Origin: Lepidurus packardi
Lineage: Eukaryota; Arthropoda; Branchiopoda; Notostraca; Triopsidae
Assembly: GCA_023053545.1 (NCBI GenBank)
Contig: JAKZAN010000006.1
Location: 8,712,351-8,776,350, forward strand
Length of the DNA: 64,000 nt
Direction: 5' to 3'
Shown: in pieces, positions 51,001-62,862 of the stretch
Numbering within the stretch: the first letter of the stretch is position 1
How the letters are laid out: the number at the start of each line of letters is the position of its first letter
Translations under genes and position numbers: made by a program
Notes under the pieces: model-generated
Seen by the model: only the letters and a program-made list of their open reading frames with translations
The model's database searches: none
What the model was told of the DNA's origin: nothing

Positions 51001-53180
51001 ACCAATAAAAAAAGTACTATAATTTCAAACTTCCTAATACTACCAAACCCATCAAAGACACAAAGAGATGGTCGACGCTAAAGACCAAATAGTTTACAGG
51101 GTATATCCCATATGTGGGGTGTCACACTATACTTATACTTCGTGACTCATAACCTTACTGTATTAGCCGGCAAAAAACAACAACAAAAACTACACCTTCT
51201 TTCGCAATGGTACATGCAATAATAGCTAACTTCGCCCAGTCACGATTGTCTTGTTTTTGGCGTTGCCTGTCATCTTCAGTAGTTAAACGCGGTTAAACAC
51301 GTTTTATCTGTAAACTGCTGGGTTTTGTCTTGGTTGACAACTTATTTACAGCTATTGCCGTAACTTAGCTTGCCACAACAATACGCTGTATTCTATTCAT
51401 CGAGTAATGTCTAGCTTTTCGTGCAACTATTATCTGTTCAAGCTCCAGCGACTTGACTAGGGTATCGTACTCGTTTTATTTGGTGCACCATCCATTAAAA
51501 GTAAACGCATTTCATCGCAGAGCACAAAGCTGATTTAACGCCCAATTCTCTAATTGCTGTGCTTGATACTTTCAGATGATCCCTATTACTGCGGTTTGAG
51601 AGCCCGGATACCTAACTTTGCAAAATCCAAAGGTAAAGATAAGGAAGAGAAGAACAACCGTCATGTAACTAATGGGACTCCAGCAATCACCGGGCCCTTG
51701 CCTCATCCCCACTACGGCCAGCCTATGATGTGGCACTCCAAAAGCTTCGACAGTGGCATGGGTAAGCAATTTACTTGTATATGGCATATACGTACTCGGA
51801 ATTGTACACACAGTAGACGGTAGTGCGTGTATATGCTTATGTATATATCTCGTCAAAGACATGTCGCAACTGAGCACATTTTCCGGGGGGTTTTTTGACG
51901 CACAATTCTCTTTGGCTTCCAAAATTGGTTTTAAAAAAACAATACTGAATGCGGTGAATGACTGAAACTTATATATGGTACGGGTGTTCGTCATATAGCT
52001 ACCATGGGAGGAAATGGGGGATCGGAAATTCACCGACTATGGAATCCTACAACTTGGGTGCCTCAATCACATACATATCTGCCTGCACATCATGGTGAGT
52101 TTAAAGGCTATTAGAAAAATTTCAACGAGAAATTTTGAACGATTGTTATTCTACGAAATGACACGAGACGGTTTCTCAGACTGATGGATTCTTACGCGCT
52201 TGATTGCTATAACGTGGCATGACACAATGACAAAAAATGTTCGGCTTTTGCATGGGCTTCTAAGTAAATGTTCTCTGTCAAGATAAATAATATTTTATGG
52301 AAATGATTGAGTCTGGTCCCTTTTGGAAAATACGAAAAAGGTAAGATTGACAAGCATGGGACACGCACTAATCCAGACTATGACTGTGATTTTTAAAAAC
52401 TGGTGTCTTGTTGACAGTGTTAGACGAGTAGTTAGAGGTACTTGGGTCCTTTCTTTCCGTAGATTCGACTAGACTGACTTCATTTCGTGCCGAAGCTCGC
52501 TCGTCTATACGAACACTTAGTACCTCATAACTACGGCAAATTACGAATGCGACAAAACATACCAAAAAAGACTGCAATGTAAGCTATAAACGACACACGA
52601 TCATTTCTTCCTTTACTTGCGTGTTCACCTTCGGACACCTTGACGCATGACTTTATGAAACTCAATTCCAGGGAGGGACTTTTTGGCTAATTTTTTTACA
52701 ATGGTTATCATTTTCTTCTTCAGATTCAAAATGGGAAAATTATTGGGACGCCTGATTTCATACCTATACCAAAATTTCTCCGTCTTCTACCGACCTCTTT
52801 CCACAACTACTGCTACATTTAAATAAAACCCCTAGCCGTCCAATAACTTTTTGTTTATTCTATAACAATTTGCTATACCAGGCGACGTCCTCCCCAAAGT
52901 CAGCTTTAGGTAAGCTCTATAACTTACACTCCTTTATTTGCTTTCGCATGACTCTTTGTCCTTTGCACTGCCCTTTTCCTAAGCCCTTACCATTTGCTCG
53001 ATCTGGCAAAAAGAAAAAACCGTGGGTTTTCTTTAGCACAAATGCTATATGTCAATTTCTTAATTTACAGATTCTGATTTTACCGAGTCAGCCTACTCTC
53101 GCATTTATGGACGCCTACCCATTCCTAGAAGCTACGTACCCGTTGCTCCTACCAGAGTCTATCATGGGGAGTGGAACTGA
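42088..53180 (+). CDS. exp: Expansion-like MH2-domain protein (Smad relative)
   Basis: Ten exons (42063-42198, 49136-49293, 49694-49766, 49844-49999, 50079-50277, 50344-50546, 50675-50765, 51576-51761, 51999-52094, 53071-53180) give 460 residues from ATG 42088. The N-terminus, MVSRRKILSRSRDDLNLEAY, precedes a divergent MH2 (SMAD/FHA-like) domain: IGLCGFDNPMRD, KRHIGNGVKVKMDDAGNILI, LFDMKKFQQNV, CPIWVMFINVVAMDMLKSKL. There is no MH1 DNA-binding domain. The tail is disordered and ends IYGRLPIPRSYVPVAP. This fits the insect Expansion family, whose Drosophila member affects tracheal tube size through receptor tyrosine kinase signalling. Exon 1 starts at an acceptor, so an upstream 5' UTR exon is expected. 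The first intron is 6.9 kb. A second possible terminal exon lies at 52724-52755. The family call rests on memory of the insect proteins. Confidence 0.82.
44184..44204. repeat. Homopolymer run of 21 G
   Basis: An uninterrupted G tract in the large intron. It may form a G-quadruplex on the + strand, or may reflect uncertain length from sequencing. Confidence 0.95.
44331..44338 (+). promoter_or_regulatory. Possible intronic TATA box
   Basis: TATAAAAG stands inside the large intron. The sequence about 35 bp downstream (CTACCAGTTC) is only a weak initiator match. It could mark an internal start for the Expansion-like gene, but may be chance. Confidence 0.2.
52724..52755 (+). CDS. Possible alternative terminal exon of the Expansion-like gene
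   Basis: A strong polypyrimidine tract and acceptor (TTTTCTTCTTCAG, ending 52723) is followed by an in-frame continuation from the exon ending at 52094. It adds DSKWENYWDA and then TGA (52753-52755). The main form instead uses 53071. Both start with AT after a phase-1 donor, so they are interchangeable ends. The short length means chance cannot be excluded. Confidence 0.4.
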
Positions 53181-53753
53181 CAAGCCTAATTAGAAGTCAA
53201 GAATGCTGTAAAGTTTACGTGCGAGTCTTCAGTGGCAATTTTGTTAGCGTTATCTGTTAACAAGAAAACGCCTGCAAGAGAGAACTAATGGGGAGAATGA
53301 TCCGCTTTTTTAAAAATTTACTCAAATCGAATTAGATATATTTTTTAAAGGTTCAAGTCGTTTCCTATATTTTGTGTTTTTCTTCCGCGAAATTAAATTC
53401 CCTGTTGAGACGAGATCGGTGACGTTTGTTACATTACTACTGTGTACATAGAATAGGAGGACACATTCCTTGCTTGCAGCAAGGCAAAACAAACCCTACC
53501 CTAAAGGCGGGGTTTCCTAAACTTTGACCAACTCTCCTTTGTAAAAAGAAAAGTGAAAATCTTAAAGGATTTAGCTGGACCTTTTCGTAAATATGTTGCT
53601 ATGTAGTTAGATAAGCGTATGAGAAATCTGCCTGCCTTATTGTTGTCCGTGAGATTTGTTTTCTTTACAGAAAACGAAATTTTCCCTACTGCCTAATTGT
53701 TACCCTGCAATTGAAGATATGTCTTTTAGGCTATTGTATATATACCTTTATTC

Positions 53754-53759
53754 AATAAA
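53754..53759 (+). terminator. Poly(A) signal of the Expansion-like gene
   Basis: AATAAA lies 574 bp after the main stop codon, on the same strand. Confidence 0.55.
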
Positions 53760-54223
53760 CTGACTTGGGCTTGGAAATCGTGAATTAAACCATTTATTAG
53801 AACTAGACCACAGGTAATAACTGAACTTCTGCTCTTCTACAGCACGTAAACAAATGTTTGTAGGAAACACACATAAGTACAATTGAAGGAAAGTTACTCT
53901 TACCTGTCTCTTGGCAAATTGTAAGAATCCAAGTTCTGTAAATTAAAAGTAAGGGTATGCTATTGCACTGCTAAATTCACAAACACGTGGTGGACAAACT
54001 GACAAAAACAAGGCCTTGAATACGCAACAACTACGCAGTATCCAGATGGTCAATAAAGGGGAGGGGCGACGAAGTAGCTACCTGCTTAAACTTTCCTTTG
54101 CGACGACAGGAACTGCCAGTGGATTTGAAGGAAAAGAAGTAGGTCGAAAACCGCAAGAAAAGCCCATCAACAAGATCCAGTATACGAATAAAGGACAATC
54201 AGCTGTAGCAGCCAAAACTTAAC

Positions 54224-54229
54224 TTTATT
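54224..54229 (-). terminator. Poly(A) signal of the GTF3C2-like gene
   Basis: AATAAA on the minus strand, 104 bp beyond the stop codon at 54333-54335. Confidence 0.55.
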
Positions 54230-54332
54230 AAGCAATCACCTTTACATGATTCCTGTACGCCCAGATAATAACGGAATTTAAATAGGAAACAAATACTTAA
54301 ATGCATTTTTTTAAATCCTAGGTTGCGTAGGG

Positions 54333-57300
54333 TCACGAAAATGTGAAGTCCCTTTCTAAAATACCCGTAACCCTAGCGCTTTCATTTAAATGTTTCGTAC
54401 ACACCAATCTTGCTAAACCACTTTGACCGCACGCAGCAACCCACGTAAACGATTGAGTATTTGGGTTACAAGAAACCTAGAAACGTTTATAAATTATCTC
54501 GCATTATTGAACAGTTGTCCGTATAATACCTTATTGATAGAGGTTACATTGTCCGTAATCTTAACATTTAGCGATTGAATAATTTTATCAGATACACCTA
54601 ACATCTTGGAAAGTGGATCCTTCTTTGAAATGGTAGTCTATACCAAAACAATATTATTAGCACTTGATACCCAGTTAGCACTATTACTAACCTGAATTAC
54701 GTCGTAAAATACAAGACCTTTTTCAGACTCAGGACCAATGCCATTTTCTCGTTTTTCAGATTCAGGTGATGTAGATATTTCCTTGCCTTTAGCTTGATCA
54801 TCGCCTGCTTTTGCTTGCAAAGGTGAGGATGAAACACTGGTTAACACAGAAGGCACAGCATTGAGCAACGATGCAGAGGCAGAAGCATTCACATCAACCA
54901 GATCAGTTCGAAATAATGCCTATCAAACAAAACAAAGGACAAACTACAAACGAAAACTGAGAAAAATACTTACAAACCTAACCAAAGACAAAGGAGCATG
55001 AGAGTTTACATCTTTAGGAAACGGAATCGAATAACATCCCACCAAATAGCCAGTTTCGCTACCGCTGACTAGTATATCCAAGAAAGGATTCTCGCTTATG
55101 TCCTATTAATGCTCACCCTTTATCTCTTTTGTTTCTTCGCAAAACTAATCGAAAATTTTACCCAATGCGGTCCCACTTGTGACCATACAGACGTCGGTTT
55201 AGCATTGTCAAACCCAAAGTCCGTAAAAGAACCAAAAGCACGTCCTCCACTACGAATAAGCGATCAAATAACTGGAATATACTACTTCAAATAAATCCTT
55301 ACGTCAATGAATCATCATGAGCATGAACCACGGCTGGCCAGTTCAGCTTCCAAAGCATTGATGTACTCCATGGCCTTTCAAGCGCATTAACCATCACGGA
55401 ATGGTCTTCGAGATCCCACAAAGCGACTGTTTTTTCAAGTCCGCTGGTTGCTAAGTAGCGTCTGCCTTTATGAACAGATAAGCCAACTCCTTTGACTCCA
55501 ACCAAGTGTGCAGAAAAGCTAGTCACTGGTCGTAATTCTAATTGTTCTTCGACCAGTACACGCAAATAAGGAACAGTTGTAGCCAAGTCCCAAATACCCA
55601 CAAAACCGTTACCAAATCCAGCCACAATCCATCTGATAAGACTTAATTAAAACATTTCTTAAACCGCTTTAAACTTATTTACCGATGTCCTTTAGTACGA
55701 TCCCAGCATAAAGAAAGACAGTTGGAAGAAGTAGTTAGTCGTAAAGTAAGAATAGCACGGATCCTGAAGATTGGTAACCTAATTCAAAAATTGTAAGTAC
55801 ACCTAATCCAATAAAGTTCCCTTCAGTACTGTTTATCAGCCGTGACTAGTTGCGAAGGCTGCGGAATCGCATAAAGGCGTACAGTACCATCGGAACAGGC
55901 TGCTGCTAGTATTCCAAGTCTTCTCAGTGGACGCTCGGAATGTTCCCTATTGATTTCGGTGTCGGGCTCCCAACTGCCAGACGGACACCACTGAAGAGCC
56001 GACACTTGCCCAAAGTCATGAGCTAAACCCATCACAAATCTGGGATCTTCTTCAATGCTAGGTAATTAGTTAAAATAAAGAAGTGAAACTAGTCATAGGC
56101 GAATATAAAGCTACCTTCCATCGTAACTGAGCTTCCCACAGTCCCATATTTGAATAAGACCAGGCCCCGTGGATATCTGGAGAACATTACTGCCCTCGGC
56201 ATTGCTCTGCGTAGCAATTGCCAAATATTGCTTTCGAAGTAGATTTTCTGAACTGGTGTCTTTGTCAGGCAGTGGACACCAACTAGCGGCCCATATAGGT
56301 CCGCCACAATAAAAAGTAGGGACACCTGGCACGGGAAAAAATGAAAGAGCGCCTGATGCATATTTCAAGGCATACCATTGTTGGTGGTTCCTTTAAAAAC
56401 ATTCAAAGTTTTAAAACGGGGTTTGTTGTCCACATAGGTAAGTAACTCAGTAGGTGTCAAAGAGGCTGACGCAAATTGAACTGAAACTGAAGACGGAGGT
56501 AAATGTCGTAAAAATTCATCTTCCCTTAAAGCTACATAATCCTTGGCCGGCAAGGTTTTCAAGTCTAGGAAAATACTGTTGGGTGCTGCGTAATTTTCGC
56601 GTCGACTTTTAATCAGAACGAAAAATTGTAATTAAAAGTGAAGAATATTTGTAAAGATGGCTAGACTTACAATGTCGAAGTCCACATGATCGTATGAAGT
56701 GCTCCATTTCCGCTCTTGAAATCTCTCAGTTCTTCATCGTTTAGGCCAAACTGATGTACACATTTAGAAACTGGGGTAGATGTACCTAAGACAGAAGTTT
56801 GAAATGAAACACTTGACAGTTTAGCTCGCAATTATTAGCATACCTGAAGTCCGGCTTTTATTTTTAGAGCTCGATTCGGCACTTTCATCGCTGCTAGTAT
56901 TCGAAGATGAATCCAGCCCGTCGTTTGCTATGGTGAACTCATCACTTTTATCCTTGAGTTCTTTCGTTTCATGCATGGTAACATGCTTTAGCATGGTAGA
57001 CTTGTCCTCCGACGTAAATTTACACATTTTGCAACAGAAAGACTAGATTGAAAGCAAGCTTAATAATAGTTTTATTTTAAGGAATAATAGAATGGCATAC
57101 CGTTGTCCGTTTGGTCGAAAACTGACACTGGGTGTCGTGCTCTTTCATAGCGTCACAGTTAGTTTCTGTGTTGGTGCAACCAACAAACCGACACTTGGCG
57201 AACCCATTTTTTGTTATTTGGTTTGTCCACCCCCGAACAACATAATGATTGACATGAGTCCGTGGGGACGTAAACCGATGTCCTCCAGATTTTTGGAGCT

Positions 57301-59223
57301 CTTCCACGTCGTCTGTTTCTTTCAATACTTCAAGTGCTCTAAATAACAAGGTCAAAGAAATGTACCCAACTCTTTTTAAGTTGATAGTTATATACAAGTA
57401 CTTTATAGCAGCTGAACGCTTTGTCTTTTCGCCGAAGTCGTTATCGATTTCTCCTGTGTGCGATCGACTTTTCTCGGAATGTTGTGCTTTCATGTGAGCG
57501 TTTAAATGGAGAAAGGGAGTGCAGCAAATTGGACAAGTTTGCATGGCTGCAGCCGTATCCTTAACAGAACATTAAACAATAAGTTAGGAATGTTGCAAAT
57601 GGTCACTTGTTCTGTCCTTCCGCAGACTCCCATGTGGTATATGAACCCAAGTACGGACACGTACTTCTTACCACACTTGCTGCATAACAGCCTTTTTGAA
57701 AAATCCAAAGTAGATTTCCACGCTACTTTCTTTTCTGCTTCACTCGTAATCTATCCATTTGGAAGAAAAAAGCCTTGTTAGATTAGAGATTTTATGGAAA
57801 ACACTCGAAGGTAACACACCGGAGGTTCTCCGGCAAGCCTTGCTTCGCCATTGTGTTCAAAGTAGTTATGACGCTTAAAGTCAGTCTGAAGTACTTTCGC
57901 ATGACAGATACCGCATTCCACATCTCTCTACAAGTTACGAAATCACGCTCAATCTTCAAGAAGCTAATTCTAAATGACTAACCACAGGCCCAGAGGGTTT
58001 TACACTGGTAGAAGGACGCCCTCGTTTCTTTTTTATGACGGGTTCTTTAAGCTCAGTGGATTGTGCGTTAGTTTTGGTAATTTTACTCGGCATGGCTTCA
58101 TCTACCGGAAGCTGAGGCAGACGTCGACGCCTGCTGAAAGCCATATCCGTATCAAGCTGGTCCGACACTTTCTCTAGCACTATAGTATTTGCCAGACTGT
58201 CCTTTCTAGGCCTTCCAGGATTCCGCTTTGGAGTTCCTAAAGTGCGCTCTAAATCCGATATTGACAAATGATTTTAAAGAGGATCTGTTATTAGAGATTT
58301 GCTTTATTTTGAAAAATGGGTTAACATGTCTTACCATCTTCTTGATCCTCAGTTTGGTCGCTAGTGTCACTGCCCAGCGACGTCTTGGAAATAGGACTAG
58401 GCGCCCGGCTTTCTTTCTTTGGTCTTCCTCGTTTTCGTTTTATGGTTTCCTTCTGTACTACAGGATTGGGACTCATTTTTGCGTCTGAGGGTGGATTTGA
58501 AGCTGTGGGTAACTCCTCTGGAATTACACAAGCTTCTTGGTGTTTACTGTTTAAACCGTTCCCTACATCAGCTTCTCGTGAGCCATTTTTATCCTCGAGC
58601 GATCGATTTTGAAGTGTGTCTAGGGATGCAAATGATGGCTTCGGTACTTTAGGAATTTTAAAATTAGAAATTCCGGTAAAAATGGGTGCACTGTTTAACA
58701 TGTGAGCTTCCGTTGACCCATTCCCGTTTATAGGAGTACGCAACCCAGCTGAAGTCGCCTCAGGGGCTTGCAATGTACCAGGTAGGCATGATACTTTGGG
58801 AATTTTAAATTTAGAGGTTTGATTCGACGCTCCCACACCGGAAACACGCAATGGAACGGCTATGCTTGAGGAAGTAGATGAGGAAGATACTATATCCTTT
58901 TTTAGGACTTCACGCTTGTCTTTGGCTTGACTGTCATCGTTTTTTGTTCTTTTAGCTTTTTTTGGCGTCGAGGAGGGGGTACTAGCATTAGTGTTATGCT
59001 TCTTTCCTAGGCCACAAGCTTCTGGCTTATTTGGTTTGTCAAGTTGGACAATAGATGATAAATTTGCAAAGCTAGTTGAACTTGAAGAAGGCTGAGCTGC
59101 TTTCCCATAATCAACTCTTAGCATACCAGAGGCTGAAAACCTTTCGTTTGGCTTTGGTGCTTTGCCATATGGACCTCTGTCTGAAGACCGACCATGTGCC
59201 GCAGGATGCGGATGGGCATTCAT
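54333..59223 (-). CDS. GTF3C2: TFIIIC subunit GTF3C2 with AT-hooks and ZNF512-type zinc fingers
   Basis: TFIIIC recruits TFIIIB and RNA polymerase III to tRNA genes; GTF3C2 (TFIIIC110) is its beta-propeller subunit. The C-terminal half (about 56780-54333) matches it: GGPIWAASWCPLPD, STGPGLIQIWDCGKL, LQWCPSGSWEPD, RRLGILAAACSDGTVRLYAI, GLEKTVALWDLED, ending CNPNTQSFTWVAACGQSGLA. The N-terminal half is Ser/Pro-rich with three AT-hooks (KRKRGRPKKES, RNPGRPRKDS, KKKRGRPSTS, 58490-58000). Zinc fingers follow: CGICHAKVLQTDFKRHNYFE, CSKCGKKYVSVLGFIYHMGV, CPICCTPFLHLNAHMKAQH, a C-C-H-C finger near 57190, and CKFTSEDKSTMLKHVTMH. These follow the order and unusual C2HC spacing of vertebrate ZNF512. I estimate about 1,300 residues. 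ATG 59223 is the first after an in-frame stop. It could in principle be two neighbouring genes, but no promoter or stop separates them. Confidence 0.85.
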
Positions 59224-59469
59224 CACGAACAAACACGAGTTTCCGGAAAGATTGTAACCCTGTCAAACTACTATTTATAATGTAAAAATATATAAGCAAT
59301 TTTCATTGTAACTTACCTAAATCTGTACATTAAATGCACAAAACATGCACAAAACTGGCCTCTCAAAAGAATGCAGAGACCTTCTTTTAGTTCACTATGA
59401 GACCGCATGTAAACACTGTCGCCACCTCCTAGATGGCCAAAAAAATTCTTATTATACTTAGTTTAAAAC
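59224..59469. other. Upstream region of the GTF3C2-like gene
   Basis: Presumed promoter and 5' UTR of the minus-strand GTF3C2-like gene. No TATA box and no coding sequence are visible. Confidence 0.45.
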
Positions 59470-60447
59470 ATTACGTCACAAGGACGACAGAAACACGGAC
59501 GACCCCGACAGATGATGATGGACTCCGGTCCTAGGACTACAATAATCGTTGACACTACGGATATGGCGCTTGGATAATTTTTTTACGAACTTTTTCCAGG
59601 TTAATTATTAAAGCGCAACACGCGCTTACGCTAATAGGTAACACGCAAGGAGTGACAACGGAAAATATAGGGGGGGGGGGAGATCTGTGTGTTTTGTACA
59701 AAGTATATTGTGTTTTAAGTTGTATGTTTTATTTAACGAAAAGCACTAAGTCTATTTTGAAAAAATGGATTTTTTGATTCCTTAAAATGTTAACTGTGAT
59801 CAGGGGTCAGAAAGGGTTACCTTTTGTACGCTTAGCCGTTATTGTATGCTGGTTGCGTGGAAATGCGCTCGGTACAAATTTATAAAAGATATTTTTTGTG
59901 GCAATTGTTTTGTTTGCCTATTCGTGTAAGTAAAACATGTCATGTTTATCTCAAACTACCTACTGCCTTTGTTATCCAATGTAATATGCTTAAAACGTGA
60001 ACTTCAAAAGGACACTATTCATAAACAGAGACTAGCGGGCGAGTTTACTAAACAATATTGTGCTTCTGTCGATGTAGGTGTGTTTTAGTAAGCAATTAGC
60101 TTGTGATTTTTTGTTTTCACTTAGTTATGGAATTTGTACGATAACAAGCGACTTTAACATGATAACAAGAACGTTCAAATTTATCGGATTCAATAGGTTT
60201 CGTGTTTCTTTTAATTAATTTGAAAGAAGGCTGAAAGATTGTTGTGATTGTTTCTTATGAAGAAATCTAGTTATTGTAAACATGAGCTTGTCGAGCTTAA
60301 GATCTTAAGATTTTGTCGGACTAAGATCTACTCCGTAAGGCATATGCCTTACGGAGTAGATCTTAGTCCATAGTGCTAGCGATTACTGACATCCTAGGGT
60401 CGGGATACGTCGTCCTTCTGTCGGGTCTTTCGTCCTTGCGACGTAAT
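59470..60447. mobile_element. Non-autonomous DNA element with long terminal inverted repeats
   Basis: The outer ends are inverted copies: 59470 onward reads ATTACGTCACAAGGACGA, and the reverse complement of 60447 downward reads ATTACGTCGCAAGGACGA. The similarity resumes about 55 bp further in. There, 35 positions align without gaps at 25 identities (CCTAGGA, TAATCG and CACTA blocks). The inverted repeats are thus roughly 85-105 bp long, enclosing about 780 bp with no transposase frame. This is the structure of a MITE or a deleted DNA transposon. A target-site duplication is unclear because the outermost bases are palindromic (TTACGT/ACGTAA). An 11-G run at 59670 and a perfect palindrome at 60318-60369 lie inside. 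Confidence 0.6.
60296..60369. repeat. Perfect 52-bp palindrome beside a 14-bp palindrome
   Basis: 60318-60369 is a perfect inverted repeat. The 26-bp arms meet without spacer at CATATG (60341-60346). The left arm reads GGACTAAGATCTACTCCGTA and then AGGCAT. Just upstream, CTTAAGATCTTAAG near 60297-60310 is another perfect palindrome. Both are at the inner edge of the right terminal repeat of the surrounding element. Such spacer-free palindromes form cruciforms and are unstable in bacterial clones. Confidence 0.9.
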
Positions 60448-60544
60448 TTTTAATACGGTTTAAGCACCTTTTAATCTCTTGCCACTTAACCAATGAACAT
60501 AGGTAGATGTTTTGAACTCGAAATGCTATTTATCCTTTACAAGG

Positions 60545-60643
60545 TTATGGACCTCTCGTCCTTGTGTCGGAGCCCTGCGTACTTCTGTCGAGTTCACCGG
60601 AGTCCTTCTGTCGAGTCGTCCTTGTGTCACGGCGCCGATTTAA
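60545..60643 (-). repeat. Dispersed GTCCTTSTGTCG repeat, copy B
   Basis: Five degenerate iterations of a motif like TCGTCCTTSTGTCG fill this stretch. It aligns with 29272-29340 and with the ends of the inverted-repeat element next to it. Probably an adjoining fragment of the same transposon family. Confidence 0.55.
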
Positions 60644-61019
60644 ATACCTCGCATGAGCCCCGAATCGTTGTTGTTATTTCGGCTTAATTAGAAACGAAAA
60701 TAACGAGTTTAACAAGTCACAAGACATGAATATGTTTTATTGAAATATATAATTTCAATGGGTTGTTTATTTTGTACAAGGAAGGGGACTTATAGGAAGA
60801 CTGGACTTCGTCGGAAGGGAATGGAAGTGGCATGAAATAAGAATGAATCGAAGGTAGAACGCACGATTATTGCAATATAAAAAGAAAACAAAATGCGCCG
60901 CTCTAAAAAATTTACCAACTTTTTAAACTTCGCTTCTTGCGCAAAAGACGCCTTTCCTTTTCAATTTATTGGTTAGATTCCCAATAAGGGGAAGGGATTT
61001 TTAAAAATACAAAATGCAG
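60644..61019. other. 3' flank of the K2P channel gene
   Basis: Contains the presumed 3' UTR. TTTATT at 60736-60741 (AATAAA on the minus strand) is a likely poly(A) signal about 280 bp past the stop. No coding sequence seen. Confidence 0.5.
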
Positions 61020-62820
<1,801 letters not shown>

Positions 62821-62837
62821 TTAGGCTCTAAGTGATC

Positions 62838-62859
62838 TGGGACAATACCACTTGTCCCA
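62838..62859 (-). promoter_or_regulatory. 5' UTR hairpin of the K2P gene
   Basis: TGGGACAA and TTGTCCCA make an 8-bp perfect stem with a 6-nt loop, 27 nt upstream of the start codon. It is just downstream of the presumed 5' UTR splice acceptor. It could modulate translation; this is inference only. Confidence 0.4.
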
Positions 62860-62862
62860 CTA

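Larger units (their letters stand above)
53181..54332. other. Convergent 3' intergenic region
   Basis: The Expansion-like gene (+) and the GTF3C2 gene (-) end towards each other here. AATAAA at 53754-53759 (+) and TTTATT at 54224-54229 (AATAAA on the minus strand) are the probable poly(A) signals. No coding gene is seen; the 68-codon frame at 54016-54222 is probably chance. Confidence 0.55.

Noticed and set aside
52890-52917. Possible 28-bp exon of the Expansion-like gene (acceptor TATACCAG, donor TTTAG|GTAAGC)
   Set aside because: Including it shifts the frame and hits a stop at once in the next exon. Skipping it gives a clean frame.
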